Shown here: positions 34,004 to 43,388 of the stretch, piece by piece | Layout of the letters: the number at the start of each line of letters is the position of its first letter | Numbering within the stretch: position 1 is the first letter of the stretch | NCBI RefSeq assembly: GCF_014203705.1 | Contig: NZ_JACHJR010000001.1 | Span: forward strand, 3,162,001-3,226,000 | Length of the DNA: 64,000 bases | DNA from: Kitasatospora gansuensis | GTDB taxonomy: Bacteria > Actinomycetota > Actinomycetes > Streptomycetales > Streptomycetaceae | Direction of reading: 5' to 3' | Position numbers and translations under genes: made by a program | Notes under the pieces: generated by a model | Told to the model about the DNA's origin: nothing | The model's database searches: none | Seen by the model: only the letters and a program-made list of their open reading frames with translations

Positions 34004-35189
34004 AGCTGCCGCCCAGCGCGAGCACCCGCTCGCGCATCCCGACCAGCCCGTTGCCCCCGCTCGGCAGCCCCGCCTCGCGCTCGCCGCCACCCGGACAGTC
34101 GTTCAGCACCGCGACCCGGACACCGTTCGGCACGAAGGCCAGCAGCACCGACACCCGGGCCCCGCCGGCGTGCTTGTGCGCGTTCGTCAGCCCCTCCTGC
34201 ACCACCCGGTACGCGGTCTGTTCCGCCTCCGGCACGTAACTCCGCCGGGTCCCACTGACCGTCAGGGTGACCAGCATCCCGGCCGCCTCCGACTGCTGCA
34301 CCAGCCGGGTCAGCTCGGCCAGCCCGGCCGGGGCCGCCGCCGCCTCCTCGGACATCCGCAGCACGCCGAGGATCTCGCGCAGCTCGTTCAGCGCCTGCCG
34401 GCCCACCTCGCCCATCAGCTTGGCGCTCTCCTGCGCCTTCGCCGGGTCCTTCGGGATCACCCGCTCCAGCGCCCCGGCGTGCACCACCATCAGGCTCACC
34501 CGGTGCGCCACCACGTCGTGCATCTCGCGGGCGATCCGGGTGCGCTCCTCCAGCCGGGCCCGGCGGGCCCGCTCCTGCGCCTGCTCGGCCAGCAGGTCCA
34601 GCTCGGTCTCCAGGCCGTGCGCCCGGTCCTTCAAGCTCTCCACCAGCCGACGGCGGGCCCCCAGGTACAGCCCGGTCACCACCGGCGGGACGGTCACCCC
34701 GATCGCGATCAGCACCGCCATCACCACGAACACCCAGGTCGGCGGCGCCTGCTGATCGGTCGTCCGGCCGTCCGGCAGCAGCATCGCGGTCAGCACCACC
34801 ACCAGCGTCTCGACGAACGCCAGCGCCGACAGCGCCACCACCCGCCAGCGTCTGGTCGGCCACTCCCAGGTCGCCGCCAGGGTGTACAGCGACACCACCA
34901 TCAGCACCACGCCGAACGACCCCGGTACGAAGACCAGCGCCACCACCACCGGTACGGCGGGCCACCTGCGGCGCACCACCAGGCTCGCGCCCGAGAGCGC
35001 CCCCAGTACGGCGGCCGTCACGGCGAACGGCAGCGCCCAGTCCAGCTGCACCCGGACCATCGAGAACGCCCCGAGGGCACACTCCAGCCCGGCCAGCCCG
35101 GCCAGTCCGACATCCAGCACCACGCTGCGGCGCCGCCCCCACCACCACAGTGATCGGCCCGGCCCGCCCCCCTCCGGCGAGTTGCTCAT
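33915..35189 (-). CDS. Sensor histidine kinase (HisKA_3/NarL type), orphan
   Basis: The protein has 424 residues. Five or six hydrophobic helices span about 20-185, with no large extracellular sensor. A coiled linker leads to the HisKA_3 phosphoacceptor helix ARIAREMHDVVAHRVSLMVV-like at about 232, with the phospho-His in MHDVVAH. HATPase motifs follow: the N box QEGLTNAHKHAGG and the G box GGNGLVGMRERV. Such kinases normally pair with a LuxR-type regulator next door, but none is adjacent. ATG 35189 starts it. Its upstream region holds repeat copy B. Confidence 0.92.
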   Translation of the reverse strand: MSNSPEGGGPGRSLWWWGRRRSVVLDVGLAGLAGLECALGAFSMVRVQLDWALPFAVTAAVLGALSGASLVVRRRWPAVPVVVALVFVPGSFGVVLMVVSLYTLAATWEWPTRRWRVVALSALAFVETLVVVLTAMLLPDGRTTDQQAPPTWVFVVMAVLIAIGVTVPPVVTGLYLGARRRLVESLKDRAHGLETELDLLAEQAQERARRARLEERTRIAREMHDVVAHRVSLMVVHAGALERVIPKDPAKAQESAKLMGEVGRQALNELREILGVLRMSEEAAAAPAGLAELTRLVQQSEAAGMLVTLTVSGTRRSYVPEAEQTAYRVVQEGLTNAHKHAGGARVSVLLAFVPNGVRVAVLNDCPGGGEREAGLPSGGNGLVGMRERVLALGGSFSAGPEPDGGFRVEAVLPSRLAVRDGRLQ

Positions 35190-35256
35190 GAAGGCCAGCC
35201 TATGCGAGCGGGCAACCGGATAACCCGCTTCACACTCGGCACCCGGATTCGGAAGA

Positions 35257-35373
35257 CAGGGGCTCGGGGAACTGCGACGCCGACCTCGGAAAACGTGATC
35301 CGTACGTAAGTGGTCAGGCACTTTCGCATTTTGACCCGCCAGCCACGAACCGTCGCCGTTCCCCGAGCCCCTG
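35257..35373 (-). repeat. Palindromic intergenic element, copy B (inverted)
   Basis: The element is 117 bp with 21-bp inverted ends that differ at one position. Its interior (CGACCTCGGAAAACGTGATC, then TGGTCAGGCACTTT) is the reverse complement of copies A and C. The left flank TTCGGAAGA is identical to that of copy A. It sits in the 352-bp divergent gap (35190-35541) between the histidine kinase and ppc, a place where a terminator has no purpose. Confidence 0.85.
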
Positions 35374-35541
35374 ACCGTAGATGCTGAGCACCTGCCAAGT
35401 GTGTCCGCGATGCGGTTACCTCGCCGAGACGGCACCGGGTGCCACCTATGCTGGTCGCGTCGGACAGCGCGGTCCGCACACACCGCCTTCACCCAGGCGG
35501 CGAGAGCCGTTGCCGAACCCCACCACCACAGGGAGCCAGCC

Positions 35542-38337
35542 GTGACCGCTCCGGTCCCCACTCCGGCGGAGAGCCCCACGCCGATCGCCGACAACGCCGC
35601 GCTCCGCGCGGACATCCGCCGTCTCGGCGACCTGCTCGGCGAGACCCTGGTCCGCCAGGAGGGCGCCGAGCTGCTCGGCCTGGTCGAGCAGGTCCGCCTG
35701 CTCAGCCGTACCGACGGCGAGGCGACCGCCGAGCTGCTCGCCGGGATCGACCTGGAGACGGCGGCCAAGCTGGTCCGGGCCTTCTCCACCTACTTCCACC
35801 TGGCGAACGTCACCGAGCAGGTGCACCGCGGCCGCGAGTTCGCCACCCGCCGGGCCAAGGAGGGCTCGCTGCTGGCGCAGACCGCCGACCAGCTGGCCGA
35901 CGCCGATCCGAAGCACCTGGCCGACACGCTGGCGCATCTGGCGGTCCGTCCGGTCTTCACCGCGCACCCGACCGAGGCCGCCCGCCGCTCCGTGCTGAAC
36001 AAGCTGCGCCGGGTCGGCGAGCTGCTGGAGCGGATCCACCGCGAGCACGCCGCCTCGGGTCTCTCCACCACCGACCCGGTCCGGCACAGCTCGGCGAAGC
36101 GTCAGGCCGACCGCCGGCTCGCCGAGGTGATCGACCTGCTCTGGCAGACCGACGAGCTGCGGATCGCCCGGCCCGAGCCCACCGACGAGGCCCGGAACGC
36201 CGTCTACTACCTGGACGAGCTGTACCGCGAGGCCGTCCCGGAGGTGCTGGAGGAGCTGCACGAGGAGCTGGCCCGGGTCGGGCTGAGCCTGCCCGAGGGC
36301 GTCCGCCCGCTGACCTTCGGCACCTGGATCGGCGGCGACCGGGACGGCAACCCGAACGTCACCCCGCAGGTCACCTGGGACGTGCTCAACCTGCAGCACG
36401 AGTACGGCATCAAGGACGCCCTGGCCGCGGTCGACGACCTGCGCAACTCGCTCTCCACCTCGGTCCGGCTCGCCGGTGCCTCGGAGGAGCTGCTCGCCTC
36501 GCTGGACGCCGACCTCCGGCTGCTGCCCGAGCTGAGCCCCCGGTACAAGCGGATGAACGCCGAGGAGCCGTACCGGCTCAAGGCCACCTGCGTCCGGCTC
36601 AAGCTGGAGAACACCCGCGAGCGGCTCGCCGCCGGTACCCCGCACGTGCCGGGCCGGGACTACCTGGGCACCCGCGAGCTGATCGCCGATCTGAAGCTCA
36701 TTCAGGACTCGCTGCGCGCCCACCGGGGCGAGCTGATCGCCGACGGCCGGCTGGCCCGGGCGATCCGCACCGTGGAGGCGTTCGGCCTCCAGCTCGCCAC
36801 CATGGACGTCCGCGAGCACGCCGAGGCGCACCACCACGCGCTCGGCCAGCTCTTCGACCGGCTCGGCGAGGAGGCGTGGCGCTACGCCGACATGCCGCGC
36901 GAGTACCGGCAGAAGCTGCTCGCCAAGGAGCTCCGCTCGCGCCGCCCGCTGGCCCCGACCCCGGCCCCGCTGGACGCCGCGGGCACCAAGACGCTCGGGG
37001 TCTTCAACACCATCCGCGAGGGCTTCGAGCGGTTCGGCGACGAGATCGTCGAGAGCTACATCATCTCGATGTGCCAGGGCGCGGACGACGTCTTCGCGGC
37101 CACCGTGCTGGCCCGCGAGGCCGGGCTGATCGACCTGCACGCGGGCATCGCCACCATCGGCATCGTCCCGCTGCTGGAGACCACGGACGAGCTCCAGGAG
37201 GCCGACCGGATCCTGGACGAGATGCTCTCCGACCCGTCCTACCGCCTGCTGGTGTCGCTCCGCGGCGACATCCAGGAGGTCATGCTCGGCTACTCGGACT
37301 CGTCCAAGTTCGGCGGCATCACCACCTCCCAGTGGGAGATCCACCGGGCCCAGCGCCGGCTGCGCGACGTGGCCCACCGGTACGGCATCCGGCTGCGCCT
37401 GTTCCACGGCCGCGGCGGCACCGTCGGCCGCGGCGGCGGCCCCTCGCACGAGGCGATCCTGGCCCAGCCCTGGGGCACCCTGGAGGGCGAGATCAAGGTC
37501 ACCGAGCAGGGCGAGGTGATCTCGGACAAGTACCTGCTCCCCTCGCTGGCCCGGGAGAACCTGGAGCTGACCCTGTCGGCCACCCTGGCCGCCTCCGCGC
37601 TGCACACCGCCCCGCGCCAGGCGCCCGAGGAGCTGGCCCGCTGGGACCAGGTGATGGACCAGGTCTCCGAGGCCGCGCACACCTCCTACCGCGCGCTGGT
37701 CGAGCAGGAGGACCTGCCGAAGTACTTCTTCGCGGCCACCCCGGTGGACCAGCTGGCCTCGCTGCACCTGGGCTCCCGCCCGTCCCGCCGCCCGGACTCG
37801 GGCGCGGGCCTGGACGGCCTGCGGGCCATCCCGTGGGTGTTCGGCTGGACCCAGTCCCGGCAGATCGTGCCCGGCTGGTACGGCGTCGGCTCCGGTCTGG
37901 CGGCGGCCCGGGCGGCCGGTCTGGGTGACGTGCTGGCCGAGATGCACGGCCAGTGGCACTTCTTCCAGAACTTCCTGTCCAACGTCGCGATGACGCTGGC
38001 CAAGACCGACCTGCGGATCGCCCGGCACTACGTCGAGCAGCTGGTCCCGGCCGAGCTGCACCACGTCTTCGACCAGATCGTGGCCGAGCACGAGCTGACC
38101 CTGAAGGAGGTGCTCCGCCTCACCGGCGAGAGCGAACTCCTGGAGCACAACGAGGTGTTGAAGCAGACCTTCACGGTCCGCGACGCCTACCTCGACCCGA
38201 TCTCCTACCTCCAGGTCGCCCTGCTCCGCAGCCAGCGCGAGCTGGTCGCCCAGGGCCGCGACGAGGACCCGCTGCGGGCCCGCGCGCTGCTGCTGACCGT
38301 CAACGGCATCGCGGCCGGTCTGCGCAACACCGGCTGA
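35542..38337 (+). CDS. ppc: Phosphoenolpyruvate carboxylase
   Basis: Ppc carboxylates PEP to oxaloacetate and refills the TCA cycle. The 931-residue length is normal. The first signature [14 protein letters not shown] carries the catalytic His, [12 protein letters not shown] forms part of the site, and the second signature [19 protein letters not shown] is intact. [19 protein letters not shown] is the mobile catalytic loop. The C-terminal RNTG end, which carries the allosteric Asp/malate site, is present. GTG 35542 follows AGGGAG. It is monocistronic, ending in a strong hairpin. Confidence 0.97.
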   Translation: MTAPVPTPAESPTPIADNAALRADIRRLGDLLGETLVRQEGAELLGLVEQVRLLSRTDGEATAELLAGIDLETAAKLVRAFSTYFHLANVTEQVHRGREFATRRAKEGSLLAQTADQLADADPKHLADTLAHLAVRPVFTAHPTEAARRSVLNKLRRVGELLERIHREHAASGLSTTDPVRHSSAKRQADRRLAEVIDLLWQTDELRIARPEPTDEARNAVYYLDELYREAVPEVLEELHEELARVGLSLPEGVRPLTFGTWIGGDRDGNPNVTPQVTWDVLNLQHEYGIKDALAAVDDLRNSLSTSVRLAGASEELLASLDADLRLLPELSPRYKRMNAEEPYRLKATCVRLKLENTRERLAAGTPHVPGRDYLGTRELIADLKLIQDSLRAHRGELIADGRLARAIRTVEAFGLQLATMDVREHAEAHHHALGQLFDRLGEEAWRYADMPREYRQKLLAKELRSRRPLAPTPAPLDAAGTKTLGVFNTIREGFERFGDEIVESYIISMCQGADDVFAATVLAREAGLIDLHAGIATIGIVPLLETTDELQEADRILDEMLSDPSYRLLVSLRGDIQEVMLGYSDSSKFGGITTSQWEIHRAQRRLRDVAHRYGIRLRLFHGRGGTVGRGGGPSHEAILAQPWGTLEGEIKVTEQGEVISDKYLLPSLARENLELTLSATLAASALHTAPRQAPEELARWDQVMDQVSEAAHTSYRALVEQEDLPKYFFAATPVDQLASLHLGSRPSRRPDSGAGLDGLRAIPWVFGWTQSRQIVPGWYGVGSGLAAARAAGLGDVLAEMHGQWHFFQNFLSNVAMTLAKTDLRIARHYVEQLVPAELHHVFDQIVAEHELTLKEVLRLTGESELLEHNEVLKQTFTVRDAYLDPISYLQVALLRSQRELVAQGRDEDPLRARALLLTVNGIAAGLRNTG

Positions 38338-38355
38338 CCGGGCCGGCCGAACGAC

Positions 38356-38385
38356 GGAGGGGCGGTCCTCGCGGACCGCCCCTCC
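38356..38385 (+). terminator. Terminator of ppc
   Basis: GGAGGGGCGGTCC and GGACCGCCCCTCC form a perfect 13-bp stem with a TCGC tetraloop, 19 bp after the ppc stop. It can also serve the convergent small gene. Confidence 0.85.
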
Positions 38386-38405
38386 TCACGTCTGCTGACG
38401 CCTGC

Positions 38406-38687
38406 TCAGTGCACCGTCACCCGGCCGGACTTCCGCCGGCGCAGCCACATCGCCGCCCCGCCCGCGACCACCACCAGGCCGCCGCCCACGGCGTACAGCC
38501 CGGACGAGGTGCCCAGCTCACCGGCCACCGGGGCGGGGAACTGCGCGGCCGCCGGCTCCGGCGTCCCGCCCGGCCGCACCGTCGGGTCGGCCGCCTGCGC
38601 GGCCGTCACCCCGAGCGCCGAGACCGCGAGCACCAGCGTCGTACCACCCACCACACGCCCGATACGGACGCGCTGTGACCGAATCAC
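38406..38687 (-). CDS. Small exported membrane-anchored protein
   Basis: This 93-residue protein has no known family. A basic start and hydrophobic helix (VVGGTTLVLAVSALGVTAAQ) form a signal peptide, cut near AQA-AD. A short Pro/Ala-rich outer segment is followed by a C-terminal helix (LYAVGGGLVVVAGGAAMWL) and a basic RRRKSGR tail. The layout resembles a sortase substrate without a sorting motif, so it is probably simply membrane-anchored. GTG 38687 is chosen because GTAGGGACC precedes it. Confidence 0.65.
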   Translation of the reverse strand: MIRSQRVRIGRVVGGTTLVLAVSALGVTAAQAADPTVRPGGTPEPAAAQFPAPVAGELGTSSGLYAVGGGLVVVAGGAAMWLRRRKSGRVTVH

Positions 38688-38790
38688 GGTCCCTACCCCC
38701 ACATCCAACCCCTCAACCCTGCGTACCGGGCTGACGCTATCGGATCGGACCGGTCGTTCCCATACGGTTTCAGGAACGATCAAGCAAGCG

Positions 38791-38809
38791 TTGCACGACC
38801 GTTGTGCAA
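38791..38809. promoter_or_regulatory. Inverted repeat between pth and the small exported protein gene
   Basis: TTGCAC and GTGCAA are separated by 7 bp. The repeat lies just after the pth stop and about 104 bp upstream of the small exported protein gene. A GTTCC/GGAAC pair is also nearby. It could be an operator or a weak terminator of pth. Confidence 0.35.
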
Positions 38810-38835
38810 ACCCAGCGCGGCGTCTTGACGGACCG

Positions 38836-39411
38836 TCAGGAGTTGTACGTGCCCTGTGCGCGCTCCAGGCCCTCCGTCAACAGGGCCTCCACCGCGTCGG
38901 CCGACCGGTCCACGAACCAGTCCAGTTCCTTGCGCTCAGTGGCGGAGAAGTCCTTGAGCACGAAGTCGGCGACGTCCATCCGGCCGGGCGGCCGGCCGAT
39001 CCCGCAGCGCAGCCGGTGGTACTCCGGGCCGAGCGACTTGGTGATCGACTTGAGGCCGTTGTGGCCGTTGTCGCCGCCGCCGAGCTTGAGCCGCAGGGTG
39101 GCGTAGTCGATGTCCAGCTCGTCGTGGACGGCGACGATCGCCGAGGTGGGCGCCTTGTAGAAGTCGCGCAGCGCGGTGGTCGGGCCGCCGGAGAGGTTCA
39201 TGAAGGTCATCGGCTTGGCCAGCACGACCCGCTTGCCGCCGATCCGGCCCTCCGCGATCTGCGACCGGCTCTTGTGGGTCTTGAACCTGGCGCCGATCCG
39301 CTGGGCCAGCAGGTCGACCACCAAGAAGCCGATGTTGTGCCGGTTCCGGGCGTACTCGTCACCCGGGTTGCCGAGCCCGACGACCAGCCAGGGACCGTCG
39401 TAGTCGTTCAT
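38836..39411 (-). CDS. pth: Peptidyl-tRNA hydrolase
   Basis: Pth frees tRNA from peptidyl-tRNA that has dropped off the ribosome. The 191-residue length is normal. The N-terminus reads [20 protein letters not shown] and includes the catalytic His in [17 protein letters not shown] and the Asp in VHDELDIDY are conserved, as is [13 protein letters not shown]. It sits downstream of rplY, the usual arrangement in actinobacteria, but with a strong hairpin between them. Confidence 0.96.
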   Translation of the reverse strand: MNDYDGPWLVVGLGNPGDEYARNRHNIGFLVVDLLAQRIGARFKTHKSRSQIAEGRIGGKRVVLAKPMTFMNLSGGPTTALRDFYKAPTSAIVAVHDELDIDYATLRLKLGGGDNGHNGLKSITKSLGPEYHRLRCGIGRPPGRMDVADFVLKDFSATERKELDWFVDRSADAVEALLTEGLERAQGTYNS

Positions 39412-39452
39412 GTACCGCTCCTTCTTCGGATACCGCCATCATCCCGGACACA

Positions 39453-39494
39453 CCGCTGCCCCGGTCACTCCGAACGGAGCGACCGGGGCAGCGG
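39453..39494 (-). terminator. Terminator after rplY
   Basis: CCGCTGCCCCGGTC pairs perfectly with GACCGGGGCAGCGG. The inner CTCCG pairs with CGGAG, giving a stem of about 19 bp. It lies between rplY and pth and may make pth expression partly independent. Confidence 0.8.
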
Positions 39495-39512
39495 TCAGGC
39501 AACGGGTGAGGC

Positions 39513-40097
39513 TCAGGCCTCGGACGCGGCGGCCTCGGCGTCGGCGTCGGCCTGCGAGGCCTGGGCGCCGATGACCTGCAGCACGACGGTGTCGGCCTCG
39601 ACGGCCAGCTTGGTGCCCTTCGGCAGGGTGATGTCACCGGCGGTGACCGAGGCGCCGGCCTCCAGGCCCTGGATCGAGACGGTGACCGACTCGGGCAGGT
39701 GGGTGGCCTCGGCCTCGACCGGGAGGTTGTTCAGGACGTGCTCGAGCAGGTTGCCACCGGCGGCCAGCTCGCCCTCGGTGAGGACCGGGATCTCGACGGT
39801 GACGGTCTCGCCGCGCTTCACCAGCAGCAGGTCGACGTGCTCGATGGTGCGCTTGATGGCCTCGCGCTGGACGGCCTTCGGCAGGACGAACTCGTCCTTG
39901 CCCTCGATCGGGACGACCAGCAGGGCGTTCGGGGTCTTGAGAGCCATCATCAGGTCGTGGCTCGGCAGGTTCAGGTGAACCGGGGTGTGACCGTGACCGT
40001 AGACGACACCGGGGACGAAGCCGGCGCGACGGGCGCGACGGGCGGCACCCTTGCCGAACTCGGTGCGGGACTCGGCGGCAAGGCGGATCTCGGACAC
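39513..40097 (-). CDS. rplY: Ribosomal protein L25, CTC (long) form
   Basis: L25 binds 5S rRNA in the large subunit; the long CTC form is also a general stress protein. It has 194 residues. The N-terminal L25 domain (about 1-92) contains FGKGAARRARRAGFVPGVVYG. The beta-rich TL5 C-terminal domain runs to about 180, followed by an acidic Ala-rich tail. The GTG start at 40097 is preceded by AGAGGAG. An upstream in-frame start at 40130 lacks such a site. Confidence 0.96.
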   Translation of the reverse strand: MSEIRLAAESRTEFGKGAARRARRAGFVPGVVYGHGHTPVHLNLPSHDLMMALKTPNALLVVPIEGKDEFVLPKAVQREAIKRTIEHVDLLLVKRGETVTVEIPVLTEGELAAGGNLLEHVLNNLPVEAEATHLPESVTVSIQGLEAGASVTAGDITLPKGTKLAVEADTVVLQVIGAQASQADADAEAAASEA

Positions 40098-40299
40098 GTC
40101 TGCTCCTCTGAAGAAAACGGGTGCAGACAAGCGAAAACCGCCGAAGCCACACCCTCAAATACCTGGGGGTTCGCTCGACGGCAGACGACGGCTGAATGTT
40201 TCTCAGCAGCGCGTCGATCACGGAGACGGCACCGAATGGGCGCACAGCATCCCTCGCCGAGCAGTCTCACGAGTCTAACCGCCCGCCTCGTCAACACGA

Positions 40300-40337
40300 A
40301 ATCGGCCCCGGTGCTCAGCTGAGCACCGGGGCCGATT
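40300..40337 (-). terminator. Perfect 38-bp palindrome, terminator of prs
   Basis: AATCGGCCCCGGTGCTCAG is followed directly by its exact reverse complement, giving two 19-bp arms with no loop spacer. It lies 17 bp after the prs stop on the minus strand. Confidence 0.85.
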
Positions 40338-40353
40338 CAGAGCTGACGCGGGG

Positions 40354-41331
40354 TCAGTGCACGCCCTCGAAGAGGCTGGTGACCGAGCCGTCCTCGAAGA
40401 CCTCGCGGATCGCGGCGGCGATCGACGGGGCGATCGAGAGCGTGGTCACCTTGTCCAGCTGGAGCTCCTGCGGGGTCGGCAGGGTGTTCGTGAACACGAA
40501 CTCGCTGACCCGGGAGTTCTTCAGCCGGTCGGCGGCCGGGCCGGACAGCACACCGTGGGTGGCGGCCACGATGACGTCGGCGGCGCCGTTCTCGAACAGC
40601 GCGTCGGCGGCGGCGCAGATGGTGCCGGCCGTGTCGATCATGTCGTCGACCAGGACGCAGACCCGGCCCTTGACGTCACCGACCACCTCGGCGGACAGGA
40701 TGGTGTTGGCCTGGGTCATGTCCCGGCGCTTGTGGATGATCGCCAGCGGCGCACCGAGGCGGTCCGACCACTGGTCGGCGACCTTCACCCGGCCGGCGTC
40801 CGGCGAGACGATGGTCAGCTTCGACCGGTCGACCTTGCCGCCCACGTAGTCCGCCAGCAGCGGCAGCGCGAACAGGTGGTCCACCGGGCCGGAGAAGAAG
40901 CCCTGGATCTGCGCGGTGTGCAGGTCCACCGCCATGATCCGGTCGGCGCCGGCGGCGGCCAGCAGGTCGGCCACCAGACGGGCCGAGATGGGCTCGCGAC
41001 CCAGGTGCTTCTTGTCCTGGCGGGCGTAGCCGTAGAACGGAAGGATCGCCGTGATGCTGCGGGCCGAGGCCCGCTTCAACGCGTCGATCATGATGAGCTG
41101 CTCCATGATCCACTGGTTGATCGGAGCCGTGTGGCTCTGCATCACGAAGCAGTCCGCACCACGGGCGGAGTCCAGGAAGCGGACGTAGATCTCACCGTTG
41201 GCGAAGTCCAGCGCCTTGGTGGGCACCAGTTCGGTCCCGAGCGCCGCGGCGACTTCGGCCGCCAGCTCGGGGTGGGCACGGCCGGAGAAGAGCTTGAGCT
41301 TCTTCTCACCCGACGTCGTGATCCCGCTCAC
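40354..41331 (-). CDS. prs: Ribose-phosphate pyrophosphokinase (PRPP synthetase)
   Basis: Prs makes PRPP from ribose 5-phosphate and ATP for nucleotide, His and Trp synthesis. The protein has 325 residues. The ATP-binding loop lies in ITAILPFYGYARQDKK and includes the conserved Arg-Gln-Asp-Lys. The PRPP-binding signature is VCVLVDDMIDTAGTI. It starts at GTG 41331 behind a GGAGAC site. It is downstream of glmU with about 200 bp between, so it may have its own promoter. Confidence 0.96.
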   Translation of the reverse strand: MSGITTSGEKKLKLFSGRAHPELAAEVAAALGTELVPTKALDFANGEIYVRFLDSARGADCFVMQSHTAPINQWIMEQLIMIDALKRASARSITAILPFYGYARQDKKHLGREPISARLVADLLAAAGADRIMAVDLHTAQIQGFFSGPVDHLFALPLLADYVGGKVDRSKLTIVSPDAGRVKVADQWSDRLGAPLAIIHKRRDMTQANTILSAEVVGDVKGRVCVLVDDMIDTAGTICAAADALFENGAADVIVAATHGVLSGPAADRLKNSRVSEFVFTNTLPTPQELQLDKVTTLSIAPSIAAAIREVFEDGSVTSLFEGVH

Positions 41332-41534
41332 TGCACCGTCTCCTCGTGTTGCTGACGTACATGAACCCGCCGCGCCGCACCCCGGCTCGGCCGGGGTCGG
41401 TGGTCAACGGGGGATGGGGAGTACGCCCAGACACGGGCCAGGGAGCCCAGTGGCGCACGTATGTACTCCAGGTTACGCGCTGGGCCGTGAAGCGTCCGCC
41501 CCGGGCCCACTCCCCAAGATCCCCACCCGGCCGC

Positions 41535-42977
41535 TCAGGCCCCGTTCGCCTCCGCCGCCGCACGCGCCGAGTCGGTGCCGGGGCGCTTGCGCTCCACCCA
41601 GCCCGGGACGTTGCGCTGCTGGGCCCGGGAGACCCCGAGCGCACCGGCCGGCACGTCGCTGATGATCACCGAACCGGCCGCCGTGTAGGCGCCGTCCCCG
41701 ACCGTCACCGGTGCGATGAACATGTTGTCCGAACCCGTGCGGCAGTGGGCTCCGATGGTGGTCCGGTGCTTGTTCACGCCGTCGTAGTTGACCGTCACGG
41801 AGGCCGCGCCGATGTTGGTGTGGGCCCCGATGGTGGCGTCCCCGATGTACGACAGGTGCGGCACCTTGGCGCCCTCGCCGAGCTCGGAGTTCTTGATCTC
41901 CACGTACGTGCCGGCCTTCGCCTTGCGGCCCAGCTTGGCCCCCGGACGCAGGTAGGCGTACGGGCCGACACCGGCCTGCTCGCCGATCTCGGCGCCGATC
42001 GCCGTGGTGTTGCTCACAGTGGCGCCCGCGCCGACCAGGGTGTCGGTCAGGGTCGAGTTCGGACCGACCTGGCAGCCCTCGCCCAAGTGGGTGGTGCCGT
42101 GCAGCTGGGTGTTGGGCAGCAGCACCGCGTCGGGCTCGTAGGTGACCTGGACGTCGATCCAGGTGGTGGCGGGGTCGACCACGGTGACGCCCTCGCGCAT
42201 GGCGCGCTCGGTCAGCCGGGAGTTCAGGATCCGGCGGGCCTCGGCCAGCTGGACCCGGTCGTTGATGCCCAGGATGTCCCGGTAGTCGGCGGCCACCACG
42301 GCCCCCACCCGGTGGCCCGCCGTCCGGAGGATGCCGAGGGTGTCGGTGAGGTACTCCTCACCCTGCGAGTTGTCGGTGGTGACCTGGGCCAGCGCCTCGG
42401 CCAGCAGCTTGGCGTCGAAGGCGAAGACGCCGGAGTTGATCTCGGTGATCGCGCACTGCGCCGCGGTGGCGTCCTTCTCCTCGACGATCGACGCGACCGC
42501 GTCCGCGTCGTCCCGCAGGATCCGGCCGTAGCCGGTGGAGTCCGGCACCACGGCGGTCAGCACGGTGACGCCGTTGCCCTGCGCGGCGTGCGCGGCGACC
42601 AGCGCGGCCAGCGTGCCGCCGGTCAGCAGCGGGGCGTCGCCGGTGGTGATCACCACGGTGCCGTCCGGCTCCCCACCCTCGGCGGCCAGCGCCGCCAGCG
42701 CGGTGCGCACCGCGTGGCCGGTGCCGTTCTGCTCCAGCTGCACGGCCGTCCGCACGCCGGGGTAGTACTCGGCCAGGTGCGCCTGCACCAGCTCGCGCTG
42801 GTGGCCGACCACCACCAGCAGCCGATCCGGCGTCAACTCCTGGGCAGCGGACACCGCGTGGCCGACCAGGGTGCGGCCGCAGATCGGGTGCAGCACCTTG
42901 GGCAGGCTCTTGGACTTCATCCGAGTCCCGCCGCCGGCGGCGAGCACGATCACGGCAGCAGGGGTGTTGGCACTCAC
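41535..42977 (-). CDS. glmU: Bifunctional GlmU: glucosamine-1-P acetyltransferase / GlcNAc-1-P uridyltransferase
   Basis: GlmU acetylates GlcN-1-P and then makes UDP-GlcNAc for peptidoglycan and surface glycans. The protein has 480 residues. The N-terminal uridyltransferase has the pyrophosphorylase loop LAAGGGTRMKSKSLPKVLHP and TGDAPLLTGG. From about residue 265 a left-handed beta helix follows, with hexapeptides around GPNSTLTDTLVGAGA and YVEIKNSELGEGAKVPHLSY. GTG 42977 is chosen because GGAG precedes it and the protein family begins here. It supplies precursor to the sugar genes in this window. Confidence 0.97.
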   Translation of the reverse strand: MSANTPAAVIVLAAGGGTRMKSKSLPKVLHPICGRTLVGHAVSAAQELTPDRLLVVVGHQRELVQAHLAEYYPGVRTAVQLEQNGTGHAVRTALAALAAEGGEPDGTVVITTGDAPLLTGGTLAALVAAHAAQGNGVTVLTAVVPDSTGYGRILRDDADAVASIVEEKDATAAQCAITEINSGVFAFDAKLLAEALAQVTTDNSQGEEYLTDTLGILRTAGHRVGAVVAADYRDILGINDRVQLAEARRILNSRLTERAMREGVTVVDPATTWIDVQVTYEPDAVLLPNTQLHGTTHLGEGCQVGPNSTLTDTLVGAGATVSNTTAIGAEIGEQAGVGPYAYLRPGAKLGRKAKAGTYVEIKNSELGEGAKVPHLSYIGDATIGAHTNIGAASVTVNYDGVNKHRTTIGAHCRTGSDNMFIAPVTVGDGAYTAAGSVIISDVPAGALGVSRAQQRNVPGWVERKRPGTDSARAAAEANGA

Positions 42978-43094
42978 GCGGGAGGCTCCTCGGTTCGGCG
43001 CAGGAAGAGGGGGGTGGGGCCCCGAAGGGCGGCACTCCGCACGGCCGCGCTCCCGGGCTGACCCGAGCTTAGAGCCTCCGGCCCGGACAGCAGG

Positions 43095-43128
43095 CAGCCC
43101 CCGGACCGCCACGGCGGTCCGGGGGCTG
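43095..43128 (-). terminator. Terminator of tRNA-Gln
   Basis: CAGCCCCCGGACCGCC and its exact complement form a 16-bp stem with a 2-nt loop. It lies 9 bp after the 3' end of tRNA-Gln on the minus strand. Confidence 0.85.
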
Positions 43129-43137
43129 TCGCGGACG

Positions 43138-43208
43138 CTCCCGGAGGAGGATTCGAACCCCCATAAGCTGGACCAAAACCAGCTGTCCTGCCCTTAGACG
43201 ATCCGGGA
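43138..43208 (-). tRNA. tRNA-Gln, anticodon UUG
   Basis: The acceptor arm pairs TCCCGGA with TCCGGGA. The anticodon arm reads GCTGG-TTTTGGT-CCAGC, giving anticodon TTG for Gln (CAA). The T arm contains GGTTCGAATCC. CCA is not encoded, and no integrase or duplicated 3' end is seen nearby. Confidence 0.95.
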
Positions 43209-43331
43209 AGGAGCTGCGTCACGCCGGTCGCCCGGCATGCGGTCCACAGCCTACGGGGTAGCGGCCCGCACATCCACCACCTTCAGGGGCCCCTAGGGGG
43301 GTACGACACGTCTTCCCAACCGGGGCGGCAG

Positions 43332-43356
43332 AACTTACGATGCCGTAAGTTACGGC
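43332..43356. promoter_or_regulatory. Overlapping palindromes, putative TetR operator of the desaturase operon
   Basis: AACTTACGATGCCGTAAGTT (43332-43351) is an 8-4-8 perfect inverted repeat. A second palindrome, GCCGTAAGTTACGGC (43342-43356), overlaps it. Three CGTAA half-sites in 25 bp, 33 bp before the desaturase start, suggest cooperative binding of the TetR protein encoded in the same operon. Confidence 0.65.
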
Positions 43357-43388
43357 TACGTAGGTAGCCCCTTCCCTCAAGGACCCCC

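Noticed and set aside
43138..43208. tRNA-Gln as a possible integration site
   Set aside because: No integrase, no duplicated tRNA 3' end and only core genes on both sides.
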